64,000 nt of DNA from DAOUKH01 sp965219875 (GCA_965219875.1 CBDCOW010000001.1:992001-1056000); one strand, 5' to 3'; shown: positions 16,048 through 24,496, counted from the first letter of the stretch. The notes: generated by a model not told the origin, from the sequence alone. Numbers and translations: made by a program.

Positions 16048-17282
16048 GACCGACCCGCCATTCCGGCGACGATGGCGCCGGCGGCAACGCCGTCTGCCGG
16101 CGCTTGGATGAGACTCCGGGGAACGGAGTACAGCGCCTCCGGCCCCGACTCGCCCACAACGTATTCTTCTTCGATGAACGCCGCGCCGCCCGCCTCCGGC
16201 GCCATGTACAGGGCGTAGACACAGAGGGTCACGTTCGGTTCGAGCAAAAATCCTGGTTGGCGGGCGTTGTGGCCGTAGTCGTAGCTATCGAGGCCGATGG
16301 CGTGAACGTAGAGCGCCAGGCGCTCCGGGTCGCCGCCGTCCCGCCGCACGCTCTCCTCGATAACGCCGAACACCTCGTCCGTGGACGCGCCCGGGCGGAG
16401 GTACTCGTCCACCCTGTCGAAGGCCGATTCGAGGAGCCCGTGTATGCGGCGTTGGTCGTCGGTTGGAGGGCCCACCACCAATGTCCGTCCCATGTCGGTG
16501 TTGTACCAGTCGTGGACGGCTATGGCGGCGCACGGAACCAGGGCGCCGGTTTTGAGCGTGGGGTGCAGCATCTGGGCCATGCCGAAGCCCTTGGCGCCGA
16601 TGGGCGTCGTGGCGCCCCGCCTGGCCAGCGCCGTTCCGAAGATCCTGGCCAGGTCGGCCGTCACCGCGCCCGGGCGGGCCGCCGCCATAGCCTCGCCGAA
16701 GGCCTCCTGGGTGAGCGTCGCCGCCTTCTTCATGGCGGCGAGTTCCTCCGAGGTCTTGATCAACCGGACCGACTGCAGCACGCCGCGCGCGTCCTCGGAA
16801 CGCCCGGCCGGCCGGCCGTCCCGTTCGAGCCGGAGTGCGAGATTGAGATCGTCGAAGGCGAGGCGGGCGCCGTTGAGCCCCATGGATTCCAAGGTAGCGG
16901 CAAGCGCCTCCACCGGATCGACGGCGCCCGTCCGCTGCGTCCGCGACAGAACTGCCGCCAGACGCTCCTCTGCGCCGGGGGCGGTGGGCCAGGGGACGAT
17001 GGGCGACGAGCAATCGCTCGGAAAGACCGCGTTGAAGTGCGTATCGTCGAAGGTGAAGACCCGCAGCGCCCGGTCGCCGGAGGCGGCCACTTGCAGCACG
17101 CCGAAGTGCCCGATAACCAGGGCGGCCTCGGTCCCGTCGGCGGGGAGTACGGCGAAGGCTTCGTAGTGAGTGAAGCCGTAGGCGCGAAAGCCGGTGAAAT
17201 AGAACACGTTCTGCGGCATGGTCACGACCATGCCGTCGATGCCCTGTTCCTTCATGGACTGGCGGAGATGCTGGTCCCTCAT
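16044..17282 (-). CDS. M24 family metallopeptidase-like protein (Xaa-Pro peptidase/creatinase fold)
   Basis: A 412-residue two-domain protein. The N-terminal creatinase domain ('MKEQGIDGMVVTMPQNVFYFTGFRAYGFTHYEAF') is followed by the pita-bread domain with the metal-ligand pattern retained: Asp-Asp in 'HDWYNTDMGRTLVVG', His in 'HAIGLDSYDYGHN', and Glu in 'FIEEEYVVGESGPEAL'. Members cleave Xaa-Pro bonds or hydrolyse creatine. ATG 17282 gives the standard start 'MRDQHLRQSMKEQGIDG'; GTG 17288 is an alternative. Its stop overlaps the following hydrolase. With a carbamoylsarcosine amidase-like enzyme nearby, a creatine-like substrate is possible but unproven. Confidence 0.88.
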   Translation of the reverse strand: MRDQHLRQSMKEQGIDGMVVTMPQNVFYFTGFRAYGFTHYEAFAVLPADGTEAALVIGHFGVLQVAASGDRALRVFTFDDTHFNAVFPSDCSSPIVPWPTAPGAEERLAAVLSRTQRTGAVDPVEALAATLESMGLNGARLAFDDLNLALRLERDGRPAGRSEDARGVLQSVRLIKTSEELAAMKKAATLTQEAFGEAMAAARPGAVTADLARIFGTALARRGATTPIGAKGFGMAQMLHPTLKTGALVPCAAIAVHDWYNTDMGRTLVVGPPTDDQRRIHGLLESAFDRVDEYLRPGASTDEVFGVIEESVRRDGGDPERLALYVHAIGLDSYDYGHNARQPGFLLEPNVTLCVYALYMAPEAGGAAFIEEEYVVGESGPEALYSVPRSLIQAPADGVAAGAIVAGMAGRS

Positions 17283-17310
17283 TGGCACCTGGCTTCGCTA
17301 ACCCAGTTCT

Positions 17311-17589
17311 CTAGGCCCGGAATCGGAGGTTCAACGCCCGCAGGAATCGTTCCATGAAGGCGTCGCGGTCCCGTTCGAGTTCAGGAACGCGGTCGTTGTC
17401 ACGGGCGCGTTCGTCGATTGCCGCTTTGACGTCGATCCCCTTGGACTCGAGGACCTCTTCGAGGAGGTTCACGCGGTCCCGCAGCGTCCACACCTCCGCG
17501 CCCAGCGAGAGGATCACGCCGAAGAGCTTGTCCGCTTCGGGGTCTTTTAGTCCGTGATACGTCGGGACGACGGTCCAGTCCTTCGGCAT
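17311..17589 (-). CDS. Small coiled-coil protein of unknown function
   Basis: A 92-residue, charged protein: 'MPKDWTVVPTYHGLKDPEADKLFGVILSLGAEVWTLRDRVNLLEEVLESKGIDVKAAIDE...' predicted mainly helical with heptad-like Leu/Val spacing around residues 25-50. No signal peptide, membrane segment or known motif is seen. It is 19 bp after the methyltransferase and 28 bp before the M24 gene, so it is part of the operon. It may be an accessory subunit; no function is assigned. Confidence 0.6.
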   Translation of the reverse strand: MPKDWTVVPTYHGLKDPEADKLFGVILSLGAEVWTLRDRVNLLEEVLESKGIDVKAAIDERARDNDRVPELERDRDAFMERFLRALNLRFRA

Positions 17590-17608
17590 GGGACTCCTTG
17601 ATCGCTTT

Positions 17609-18721
17609 CTAGAGGGGTTTGTCCGCTTGTGTCACCCAGCGCTGCCAATCGTGGAAGCGGCCGTCCCGCATCAGGCCTACGCCGCCGAAGTAAGTCTCAT
17701 CGTGATAGGGGTTGGGCCCCTCACGGACGTTTTCGAACCCGATGTCGTGGAGGATGGCCGGCACGTTCATGGAGTGCGTCGGGCCGAGGAAGGGTTCGGC
17801 GTTGCCCCTTGTATCGAATTCGAGCATGAACCCGTATTGGGGCTCGATGGCGTGATACCACGGCAACTCCATCATCAGGAGATGCCCTCCGGGTTCGAGA
17901 AGGCGGTAGCATTCGCTCAGCGACCGCAGCATCACGTCCGGCGGCGTCTCGTGATAGAGGAAGTGCGACGAGACGAGGTCGAAGCTCTCGTCCGTGTAGC
18001 CGGTATCGGCGGCGTCCCGTTGGGCGAGCGTGATCTCGAACCCTTTGTCTTCCGCCCCGATGTGGCCCCACTTGAGGGCCTGCTCGGCGAAATCGATGCC
18101 GATCACCTCTTCGGCGTCGGGGAAGGCCTCGCGGAGGATCATGGTGCTGCCGCCGGCGGCGCAGCCCATGTCGAGGATGCGCTTGTAGTCCCGCCGGGGG
18201 GCCATGTGGGCGAAGGCCAGGAAGGTCTCCTTGGGGTAGCCGTGCTTGCGCCAGCGGGTGCGGAAGATGGGGAGCCCCCGGGTATAGATGAACGCGACCA
18301 GCGGGTCGCCCCCATAGCCGCCGAGTTGCAGATGCGTGTCGACCTCGGTGTACCACTGTGGCAGTTTCAGGTCGGGGTCTAGCTCGAGCTTGCCCCTGGG
18401 GTTGGGTGGCAGGAGCTCATCGACCTGCGACGTCAACATCCCCTCATGCGGGGTCAACGAGTCGCGCACGGCGAGCCACATGTACGCCTGCGAGTAGTGC
18501 GCGATCGAGGCGGCGAAGGGGTACAGGGGATCTTGTTCAATCAGAATCCCCGCCTCTTCGATGCTCCTCGGGGCGTAGCCCCGTTCCTCCTCGTAGGCCC
18601 GCGCGCGATTGGGATAGTCATCGAGAATCGAGCGGACATACTTGGCGTAGTTGTGGACCTTAAGCCCTTCGATGAAGTCGAACTGGGCGCAGTCTTGCTG
18701 TGTCGGCGGCGGGATGTCCAT
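17609..18721 (-). CDS. Class I SAM-dependent methyltransferase
   Basis: A 370-residue protein with a ~190-residue helical N-terminal region followed by a class I methyltransferase core: motif I 'RILDMGCAAGGSTMILREAFPDAEEVIGIDFAEQAL', 'ITLAQRDAADTGYTDESFDLVSSHFLYHETP' and 'ECYRLLEPGGHLLMMELPW'. The long N-terminal part is unassigned and may bind substrate. It is the first gene of the nine-gene minus-strand operon, 90 bp past a terminator-like hairpin. The substrate is unknown; a role in modifying the operon's substrate is inference. Confidence 0.85.
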   Translation of the reverse strand: MDIPPPTQQDCAQFDFIEGLKVHNYAKYVRSILDDYPNRARAYEEERGYAPRSIEEAGILIEQDPLYPFAASIAHYSQAYMWLAVRDSLTPHEGMLTSQVDELLPPNPRGKLELDPDLKLPQWYTEVDTHLQLGGYGGDPLVAFIYTRGLPIFRTRWRKHGYPKETFLAFAHMAPRRDYKRILDMGCAAGGSTMILREAFPDAEEVIGIDFAEQALKWGHIGAEDKGFEITLAQRDAADTGYTDESFDLVSSHFLYHETPPDVMLRSLSECYRLLEPGGHLLMMELPWYHAIEPQYGFMLEFDTRGNAEPFLGPTHSMNVPAILHDIGFENVREGPNPYHDETYFGGVGLMRDGRFHDWQRWVTQADKPL

Positions 18722-18795
18722 GCGTCCCCTCGCGCTTCGTGGCCGGCTCCCTACCGGGGACCGGTCAAGCCAAGGCCCCGTTCGGGCCTACAAAT

Positions 18796-18829
18796 GGTAC
18801 AGGGCGCCGGGAGGACGGCGCCCTGTACC
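18796..18829 (-). terminator. Strong hairpin downstream of the solute-binding protein gene
   Basis: A perfect 14-bp inverted repeat: GGTACAGGGCGCCG (18796-18809) and its complement (18816-18829) around the 6-nt loop GGAGGA. It lies about 50 bp after the stop of the minus-strand gene ending at 18880 and before the methyltransferase operon. On the minus strand it is followed by ATTTGT, a weak U-tract, so it may stop transcription or protect the 3' end. Confidence 0.6.
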
Positions 18830-18879
18830 CAAAACTATGATCCTTGCGGTCCTCTGTCGCTACCGCATGGTGGCCTGCG

Positions 18880-20838
18880 CTAGCGAGCTTCCTCAAGAAT
18901 CCAGACGTTCTCCATTGAGTGCGATCCGAACCCATGCATCCAGAGGTACAGGGCGTGCGTGGCCCAGTTCTGGAGGTACGGGCGCGTGAACTCGCCAAAG
19001 TAGCCCGACGTCAACGCCAGCAGGTAGACCTGGTCGTCCAAACGTTGCGCCAGAGCGGTGGCCGCGCCGCGGCGCTCCGCTTGGTCAACGCTCCGCTGCT
19101 GCAGGTCGACCAAGCGGTCGATCTCGGCGTCGTTGATGCCGGAGAAGTTCTCCGGTCCATCGCTCCGCACCTTCTGGGCGTAGGAGTCCAAGTCGTTGCC
19201 GCCGCCGACGCCGGTGCCGCCGATCATGCCGGTGAATTCCTTGCTACGGAGCTGGCTCTCCAACAAGGTCCGCTCGATCGTCACGATCTCGACATTGACG
19301 CCGATGTCTTCCCAAGACTGCTGGGCGACCTCGAACATGGCGATGAAGCGCGGATCGATCGAGCCGCCCGTGCCATGCCCGGTGAGGGTGAATTCCAGTG
19401 GGTTGTCCGGGCCGAACCCCGCCTGGGCTAGAAGTTGACGGGCGGTGTCGGGGGAGTACTCGGTCCATGCGGCCTCGCCGCAGGCCGGCGGATAGCCTAA
19501 GCCTTGCCACCAGGTCGGAATCGCCTGCGGCTGGCAGTAGCCGACTTGGTGGGCGAGCTCGATCATGAGCTCGCGGTCAATCGCCATCGACAGCGCCCGG
19601 CGGACCCGGACATCGTTGAAGGGCGGTTCGCGTAGCTGCATCTGGAAGAACGAGGCGCCAGCGGTGTTCGCCTCTTCGAGGCGCAGGTTGGCCGTGTCGG
19701 GCACGGTCTCGTCGGCGAGGAGAGAGGTCACCGTGGAATTGTTGAGCGCCAGGATTTGGTCGATCTGGCCCGTCCTCCAAGCCGCCGACCGCGCCGCCGC
19801 GTCCATGGCGGTGACTTCGATCTGGTCCAGGTACGGGAGTTGGACGCCGAAATCGTCCGTCTTGAAGTAGTTCGGATTGCTCTCGAATACAAGTCGAGCG
19901 CCGCGCTGGTGCTCGCCCAAGGTGAACGAACCGGAACCAAGCGGCGGCTCAACCGCTGCCCCGCCCTCTCTGTCGAAGGCCTCGGGAGGCAGGATCATGA
20001 AGGCCGGAGCGGTAATCGCTTCCAGGAAGCCGGAGCGCGGGAACTTCAGTTTGATGACCACCGTGCTCTCGTCGGGAGCCTCGATGCTCTCAACGGTCTG
20101 GAACTGGCCGTACTGCCGAAGGGCGCCCTCGTCAAGGTACCGATCGTAGGCTGCCTTGACGTCTTGCGCCGTTACGCTCCGGCCGTTCAGCGGCGCCGTG
20201 TCGTGCCACTGGGCGTTCTCCCGGAGGTTGAACGCGTATTCGGACGGCGACCGCACATCGAAGCTCTCGCAGAGGTCGCAGGCTACGACGAGGGCGCGGA
20301 GGTTGTCGGTGCCCTTCAGCGCCTCGGACAGCCGCATGTCGGCGCGAACGAGCCCGTTGTAGACCAAGGTGCCGTAGATCAGCGTCCCGAAGTTGCCTTC
20401 CAGGGACGACCAGTTGTTCGGCTCGAACGAGATGTGTAGCCGGAGCGTTCCGCCGGTGTCCGGCGGGCCTGCGGCCGGTGGCGCCAACCGGCTCCAGTGG
20501 TACTTATGGATGAGTGGATGCGCTTCCGCCAGACCCTCCGGTATCAGCTCGTCGGGCGTCATGAACATCGCCATTGCGGGCTCGGGGGTCGGGGTGGGCG
20601 GCACCGCAGTTGGTGCGGCCGTCGGCTGGGGTGCCATCGCCTCGCCACCCGCCGGCCCTTCGGGGCCCGCCGGTCCTTGGGCGCCTGCCGGTCCTTGGGC
20701 GCCCGCCGGTCCTTGAGGGCCTGCCGGCCCTGCCGGTCCTTCCGCACCCGCGCACGCGGCCACTACAAGGGCCACGACCACGGTCAAGAACGCGAGACTA
20801 GCGAATCGACGAGTCCACCTGCGCCGTAGAGCTTCCAT
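18880..20838 (-). CDS. ABC transporter solute-binding lipoprotein (peptide type) with collagen-like linker
   Basis: A 652-residue family-5 solute-binding protein. Residues 1-29 form a lipoprotein signal (VVVALVVAAC, lipidated Cys29). Residues ~33-60 are Gly-x-x repeats (GPAGPAGPQGPAG...), then a Pro/Thr/Ala stretch before the globular domain ('GGTLRLHISFEPNNWSSLEGNF', 'NDVRVRRALSMAIDRELMIELA', 'YSPDTARQLLAQAGFG'). The collagen-like and TPTPEP segments probably act as a spacer from the membrane. It captures peptides or similar solutes for a DppBC-type importer; no permease is adjacent. It is divergent from a MarR regulator, which probably controls it. Confidence 0.92.
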   Translation of the reverse strand: MEALRRRWTRRFASLAFLTVVVALVVAACAGAEGPAGPAGPQGPAGAQGPAGAQGPAGPEGPAGGEAMAPQPTAAPTAVPPTPTPEPAMAMFMTPDELIPEGLAEAHPLIHKYHWSRLAPPAAGPPDTGGTLRLHISFEPNNWSSLEGNFGTLIYGTLVYNGLVRADMRLSEALKGTDNLRALVVACDLCESFDVRSPSEYAFNLRENAQWHDTAPLNGRSVTAQDVKAAYDRYLDEGALRQYGQFQTVESIEAPDESTVVIKLKFPRSGFLEAITAPAFMILPPEAFDREGGAAVEPPLGSGSFTLGEHQRGARLVFESNPNYFKTDDFGVQLPYLDQIEVTAMDAAARSAAWRTGQIDQILALNNSTVTSLLADETVPDTANLRLEEANTAGASFFQMQLREPPFNDVRVRRALSMAIDRELMIELAHQVGYCQPQAIPTWWQGLGYPPACGEAAWTEYSPDTARQLLAQAGFGPDNPLEFTLTGHGTGGSIDPRFIAMFEVAQQSWEDIGVNVEIVTIERTLLESQLRSKEFTGMIGGTGVGGGNDLDSYAQKVRSDGPENFSGINDAEIDRLVDLQQRSVDQAERRGAATALAQRLDDQVYLLALTSGYFGEFTRPYLQNWATHALYLWMHGFGSHSMENVWILEEAR

Positions 20839-20929
20839 GTCAACCCTACCTACCTTTCTCTTGATCGAAAGGCCCGTCAGCCAGCGGGACGGGAGCCACC
20901 GTCATCCGGCTCCCGATACGGGCCGTGCA

Positions 20930-20958
20930 AACCTACCGCAGGGGAATTGCACTGTCAA
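20930..20958 (-). promoter_or_regulatory. Probable promoter of the solute-binding lipoprotein gene
   Basis: On the minus strand a perfect TTGACA (20958-20953) is followed 17 bp later by TAGGTT (20935-20930), a weak -10. Transcription would start near 20923, giving an untranslated leader of about 85 bases before ATG 20838. Confidence 0.5.
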
Positions 20959-20968
20959 GATACTGAAG

Positions 20969-20985
20969 CGTTTATAATCTAAACG
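20969..20985. promoter_or_regulatory. Putative MarR operator
   Basis: A perfect inverted repeat CGTTTA-TAATC-TAAACG (20969-20985) lies between the divergent promoters of the lipoprotein gene and the MarR gene. AT-rich dyads of this size in a divergent intergenic region are typical MarR-family sites, so autoregulation and control of the transporter gene are likely. Confidence 0.45.
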
Positions 20986-20997
20986 TTCCGGCCGTTT

Positions 20998-21027
20998 TTG
21001 TGATGAATAGCACAACCGTTGTATAAT
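20998..21027 (+). promoter_or_regulatory. Probable promoter of the MarR regulator gene
   Basis: TTGTGA (20998-21003) and a perfect TATAAT (21022-21027) are separated by 18 bp. A start near 21034 would leave a leader of about 23 bases with GGAGGG at 21044-21049 before the proposed ATT codon at 21057. Confidence 0.55.
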
Positions 21028-21056
21028 CCCGCGAGCATTCGCCGGAGGGTCTCGCC

Positions 21057-21563
21057 ATTCACCACGACATCGACGAACGGCTCCGGGCCACGGTCAGTAG
21101 GCTCGTCAGCTACCTCACCGCCGAATTCGAGGGGCAGAAAGCCGTTGACTCCCTGACGGTCAGCCAGCTGAAGGTCCTGCGCGAGTTGAGCAATGGGCCG
21201 ATGTTTATGACGCAGATCGCGCGCCTCACGGGGGTCACGCGCGGGGCAGCCACCGGCATGGTGGACAAGCTCGTATCGATGCGGCTCACGGTGCGGCTCG
21301 AAGACCCGGCCAACCGGCGGCTCGTGCTGGTCCGGTTGACCGCCGAGGGCCAGGCGCTGCAGGAGCGCGTCCATCTGCGCACACTCAGCCGCGTCCGGAC
21401 GGTTACCCGCTACTTGGACGGCCAGGAATTGGAAAGCCTCGATAGGATGCTCGCGGCTCTTGACAAAGGACTCGACGAGGCCGCCAAGGACGGCGAGCAG
21501 ATGCCGCCTATTGAGCGCAGCGCCGCCGACCTGCCCGCAGCCGTCGTTTCGCTCTTGGGCTAG
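21057..21563 (+). CDS. MarR family transcriptional regulator with a probable ATT start
   Basis: The frame is open from 21027, and no ATG, GTG or TTG occurs before TTG 21186. Starting there would delete the first helix of the MarR fold and have no ribosome-binding site. ATT 21057 has GGAGGG (21044-21049) seven bases upstream and yields a complete 168-residue protein: helix 1 'RLRATVSRLVSYLTAEFEG', 'LTVSQLKVLRELSNGPMFMTQIARLTGVTRGAATGMVDKLVSMRLTVRLEDPANRRLVLVRLTAEG' (winged helix with wing R-x-x-DxxNRR-like 'DPANRR'), and a C-terminal dimerisation helix. MarR dimers usually repress adjacent divergent genes and release DNA on binding a ligand. Its stop overlaps that of the convergent gene. Confidence 0.85.
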   Translation: MHHDIDERLRATVSRLVSYLTAEFEGQKAVDSLTVSQLKVLRELSNGPMFMTQIARLTGVTRGAATGMVDKLVSMRLTVRLEDPANRRLVLVRLTAEGQALQERVHLRTLSRVRTVTRYLDGQELESLDRMLAALDKGLDEAAKDGEQMPPIERSAADLPAAVVSLLG

Positions 21564-22519
21564 GCCCCGCCGGCGCGCGCCGAGGCCCGCGGGTCGTAGC
21601 CTCCCACCGATCCCTCGTACCGCTGGCGGACGTCTTCCGCTGGCAGGTACTTCTCCTCCCATTCGAATATCGTCGGGAAGCCGACGACGTCAAAGATATG
21701 AGGCATGGGGTAGCGCCACTCCTTCTCGGCCAATTCCCGCTGCGCCGCATACCCCCGGGCCTTGAAGTCGTGGGCGTACTCCCACGCCGCCTTCAGGGAC
21801 GGCTCCAGAATGAGGCCGGGGATGAACGCCGCCGAGAGCCCGGCCTCCCCGAGCTCGTCGGTACTAGGGGGAGGCTTGATGAGGTGCGTGGTCGCCATCA
21901 GGGGGCCGTCGACCGCCGCCCGCACTGTCCGGATCTCGTCGAGGCTCAGTGGCTGTTCGAAGTAGAGCACGTCCACGCCGGTCTGCTTGTAGGCCTGGAG
22001 CCTTCGGATGGCCTCGTCCACCGTTCCGCCGGCGGCTCCCCGCGCGTCGCATCGCGCGATGATGACGAAGTCGGGATCGAGGGCGTTCTTCGCGTCCACG
22101 GCGGCCTGGTATTTCCCCACGGCCTCTTCAACCGGTACGACCGTCTTGCCCATGACGTTGCCGCACCGCTTGGGCATCGGCTGGTCTTCGATATGGATAC
22201 CGGCGACGCCGGCCCGGATGAACGACGCCACGGTCCTCCTGACGTTGATCGCGTTGCCGAATCCCTGGTCCGCGTCGGAAATAATGGGTATCTCGACCGC
22301 GGCGGCCATCCGCCCCGCGTTCTCCACCATTTCCGTCATCGTGATCAGGCCCGCGTCGGGGATTCCCAGGATGTGGGCACTGGTCTGCGCGCCCGACATG
22401 TACGCGCACGCGTACCCGGCTGCCTCGTAGATCCGCGCGTGGAGCGCGCACGCCCCGCCGGGTATGACAAAGGTCTCGCCGCCGTGGAAGAGCTCCTGTA
22501 GCTTCGTCGTCTGCTTCAC
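21560..22519 (-). CDS. Isocitrate lyase/PEP mutase superfamily enzyme
   Basis: A 319-residue TIM-barrel enzyme with the superfamily motifs: 'YAGAYMSGAQTSA'-type strand 'YACAYMSGAQTSAHILGIPDAGLITMTEM', metal site 'IISDADQGFGN', 'GIHIEDQPMPKRCGN' (the K-[KR]-C-G catalytic loop, Cys retained), and 'IIARCDARGAAGGTVDEAIRRLQAYKQTGVDVLYFE'. The Cys and loop sequence fit C-C lyases such as 2-methylisocitrate or dimethylmalate lyase. The adjacent divergent aconitase-like pair supports a methylcitrate- or dimethylmalate-like route. The start is GTG 22519 with GGGAA nearby. The stop codons of this gene and marR overlap. Confidence 0.88.
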   Translation of the reverse strand: MKQTTKLQELFHGGETFVIPGGACALHARIYEAAGYACAYMSGAQTSAHILGIPDAGLITMTEMVENAGRMAAAVEIPIISDADQGFGNAINVRRTVASFIRAGVAGIHIEDQPMPKRCGNVMGKTVVPVEEAVGKYQAAVDAKNALDPDFVIIARCDARGAAGGTVDEAIRRLQAYKQTGVDVLYFEQPLSLDEIRTVRAAVDGPLMATTHLIKPPPSTDELGEAGLSAAFIPGLILEPSLKAAWEYAHDFKARGYAAQRELAEKEWRYPMPHIFDVVGFPTIFEWEEKYLPAEDVRQRYEGSVGGYDPRASARAGGA

Positions 22520-22564
22520 TTCCCTACCTCGCCGTTTCCCAAGTTGGTGGTCTTGCGCTCTTGT

Positions 22565-22580
22565 TGCTAAACTGTTCAGA
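22565..22580. promoter_or_regulatory. Putative operator sharing a 16-bp motif with 2649-2664
   Basis: TGCTAAACTGTTCAGA matches the reverse complement of 2649-2664 at 15 of 16 positions. Its core CTAAAC-T-GTTCAG is a near-perfect 13-bp dyad. It lies between the divergent lyase gene (22519) and the aconitase-like operon (22689), so one regulator may control both this site and the CoA-transferase operon. Confidence 0.45.
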
Positions 22581-22688
22581 CTCCGAACGGGGCGTCAGGC
22601 CGGTATCTTACACCCGCCCAGGCTCCGGATAGCCTAAGATGCACGCGCGACGCGCCCGGCGCGAGAAGCAGAAATCGAGGAGCGGCCC

Positions 22689-23954
22689 ATGGGAATGACC
22701 ATAGCGGAGAAGATACTCGCTGTGCACGCCGACCGCGATCAGGTGAAGCCCGGGGATTTCCTCTGGTGCCGCGTCGACGCCACGGCGACGACGGCGAACT
22801 CCCAATTGGAACAGCTCTATGAGCTCGGCGTGACGGAGCTCGCCAACCCCGACGGCGTGTACGTGGTCGAGGACCACCTCGCGCCGCCGCCCTCGGTTGT
22901 GGCGGCCAACAAAGTCATCAAGCTGCGCCAGGCCGTGAAGGAGTTCGGGCTCAAGAACTTCTGGGAGTACGGGCGCCACGGCATCCTGCATCAGCTCTAT
23001 CCGGAGAACGGGATGATCGCCCCGGGCGACCTTATCGCCATGCCGGACTCCCACTCGACGTCCGGGGGCGTCTTCAACGCCTGCGTCACCAACGCCGCGA
23101 TGGACAGCCTGCTCTGCCTGATCTTCGGCGAGTACTGGTTCCGCGTCCCCGAGAGCATGGAAATTCGCCTCGAGGGGTCCTATGCGGGGGTCGACGACTT
23201 CATCTTCGGCAAGGACATCGTGCTGAAGATCCTGGGCACGTGGGGTAGCGACGTCGGCCTCTACAGGTCCATGGAGTTCCGAGGCCCAGCCGCTGAAGCG
23301 ATGTCCCTCTCGAGCCGCTGGACGATCTCCAACATGGGCGTCGAGATGGGCGCAAAGTTCGCTGTATTCGAGGCTGACGAGAAGGTGGACGAGTTCCTGG
23401 AGGGCCGGGTTGACCGCCCCTATGAGCGCGTGTTCCCCGACGAGGATGCCCAGTACGCCGAGCGCCTCACCTTAGATGTGACGGGCCTCGAGCCGCAGGT
23501 CGCCTGCCCGCACGACCCGTCCAACGTCAAGCCGATCAGCGAGGTGGAGTCCGAGAAAATCAAGGTCGACCAGGCCCTGATCGGGTCGTGCACCAACGCC
23601 CGCATGGAAGACTTCCGCGCGGCGGCGAAGATCCTGAAGGGGCGGGAGGTGCACCCCGAGGTACGCCTACTGTGCAGCCCCGCCTCCCAGGCGATTTGGC
23701 GGGAGTGCCTCAAGGAGGGCCTCTGGGAGGTCTTCGCGGACGCGGGCGCGAATATCGAACACTCGACCTGCGGCCCGTGCTTCGGCGGCCACATGGGCGT
23801 CCTCGGCGACGGCGAGGTCTCAATCTCCTCGACGAACCGGAACTTCGCGGGCCGGCAGGGAAGCCCGGATTCTTTCGTTTATCTCTCGAATCCCGCGGTT
23901 GTGGCGGCTTCCGCGGTGACCGGTTACATCACCGACCCTCGGAAATTCCTCTAG
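22689..23954 (+). CDS. Aconitase/3-isopropylmalate dehydratase large subunit family protein
   Basis: A 421-residue protein of the LeuC/homoaconitase large-subunit type. It has 'MTIAEKILAVHADRDQVKPGDFLWCRVD', the substrate segment 'AMPDSHSTSGGVFNACVTNAAMDS' (family GDSHTxTxGxxGA), and three iron-sulfur Cys: one in 'IGSCTNARMEDFRAAAKIL' and two in 'HSTCGPCFGGHMG'. It assembles with the small subunit encoded 12 bp downstream to isomerise a hydroxy-tricarboxylate or malate derivative through a labile 4Fe-4S cluster. No other leucine genes are here, and the neighbouring lyase suggests a catabolic role instead. ATG 22689 follows a GAGG-containing leader. Confidence 0.92.
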   Translation: MGMTIAEKILAVHADRDQVKPGDFLWCRVDATATTANSQLEQLYELGVTELANPDGVYVVEDHLAPPPSVVAANKVIKLRQAVKEFGLKNFWEYGRHGILHQLYPENGMIAPGDLIAMPDSHSTSGGVFNACVTNAAMDSLLCLIFGEYWFRVPESMEIRLEGSYAGVDDFIFGKDIVLKILGTWGSDVGLYRSMEFRGPAAEAMSLSSRWTISNMGVEMGAKFAVFEADEKVDEFLEGRVDRPYERVFPDEDAQYAERLTLDVTGLEPQVACPHDPSNVKPISEVESEKIKVDQALIGSCTNARMEDFRAAAKILKGREVHPEVRLLCSPASQAIWRECLKEGLWEVFADAGANIEHSTCGPCFGGHMGVLGDGEVSISSTNRNFAGRQGSPDSFVYLSNPAVVAASAVTGYITDPRKFL

Positions 23955-23965
23955 GGGAACTCTCG

Positions 23966-24496
23966 ATGAAAACGATCTTCACGGGCCGGGTGTGGAAGTT
24001 CGGCGACAATGTTGCTACGGACCTCATGATGCCGGGTCACATTGTCTTGGCGAGAAAGCTCAGCGACGAGGACGCCGCTCCGTACTGCTTTTCGAGCAAC
24101 CGTCCCGGTTGGGTCGACGAGGTCCAGCCGGGCGACGTCATCGTGGCGGGACGTAATTTTGGGTGCGGTTCGAGCCGCAACGGCGCGCGCATGCTGCAGC
24201 TCAATGGTATTGCCGCAGTGGTCGCCGAATCGACGTCGCGCATCTTCATGCGCAGCTCGGTCAACATCGGCATGCCCACCCTGTGGTGCGCCGGCGTGTC
24301 CGACGCCTTCGAAGAGGGCGACGAGGCCGAAGTGAATCTCGTCACCGGCGAGACCAAGAACCTGACGAAGGGCTCTGCCTTGCAGGCCGAGCCGTGGCCT
24401 GAAGGCAGCCCGCCCATGCAGATCCTCGAGGCGGGCGGCCTCATCCCGTTCATCAAGAACATGATGAAAGAGCGCGGGATGACCCCACCGGCGTAG
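23966..24496 (+). CDS. Aconitase/3-isopropylmalate dehydratase small subunit family protein
   Basis: A 176-residue swivel-domain protein: 'FTGRVWKFGDNVATDLMMPG' (family form W.FGDNIDTD.I.P), 'VIVAGRNFGCGSSRNGARMLQLNGIAAVVAESTSRIFMRSSVNIGMPTL' with the GCGSSR active-site loop. AGGGGA seven bases before ATG 23966 fixes the start. It completes the heterodimer with the preceding gene. The C-terminus 'ILEAGGLIPFIKNMM' is standard. Confidence 0.92.
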   Translation: MKTIFTGRVWKFGDNVATDLMMPGHIVLARKLSDEDAAPYCFSSNRPGWVDEVQPGDVIVAGRNFGCGSSRNGARMLQLNGIAAVVAESTSRIFMRSSVNIGMPTLWCAGVSDAFEEGDEAEVNLVTGETKNLTKGSALQAEPWPEGSPPMQILEAGGLIPFIKNMMKERGMTPPA

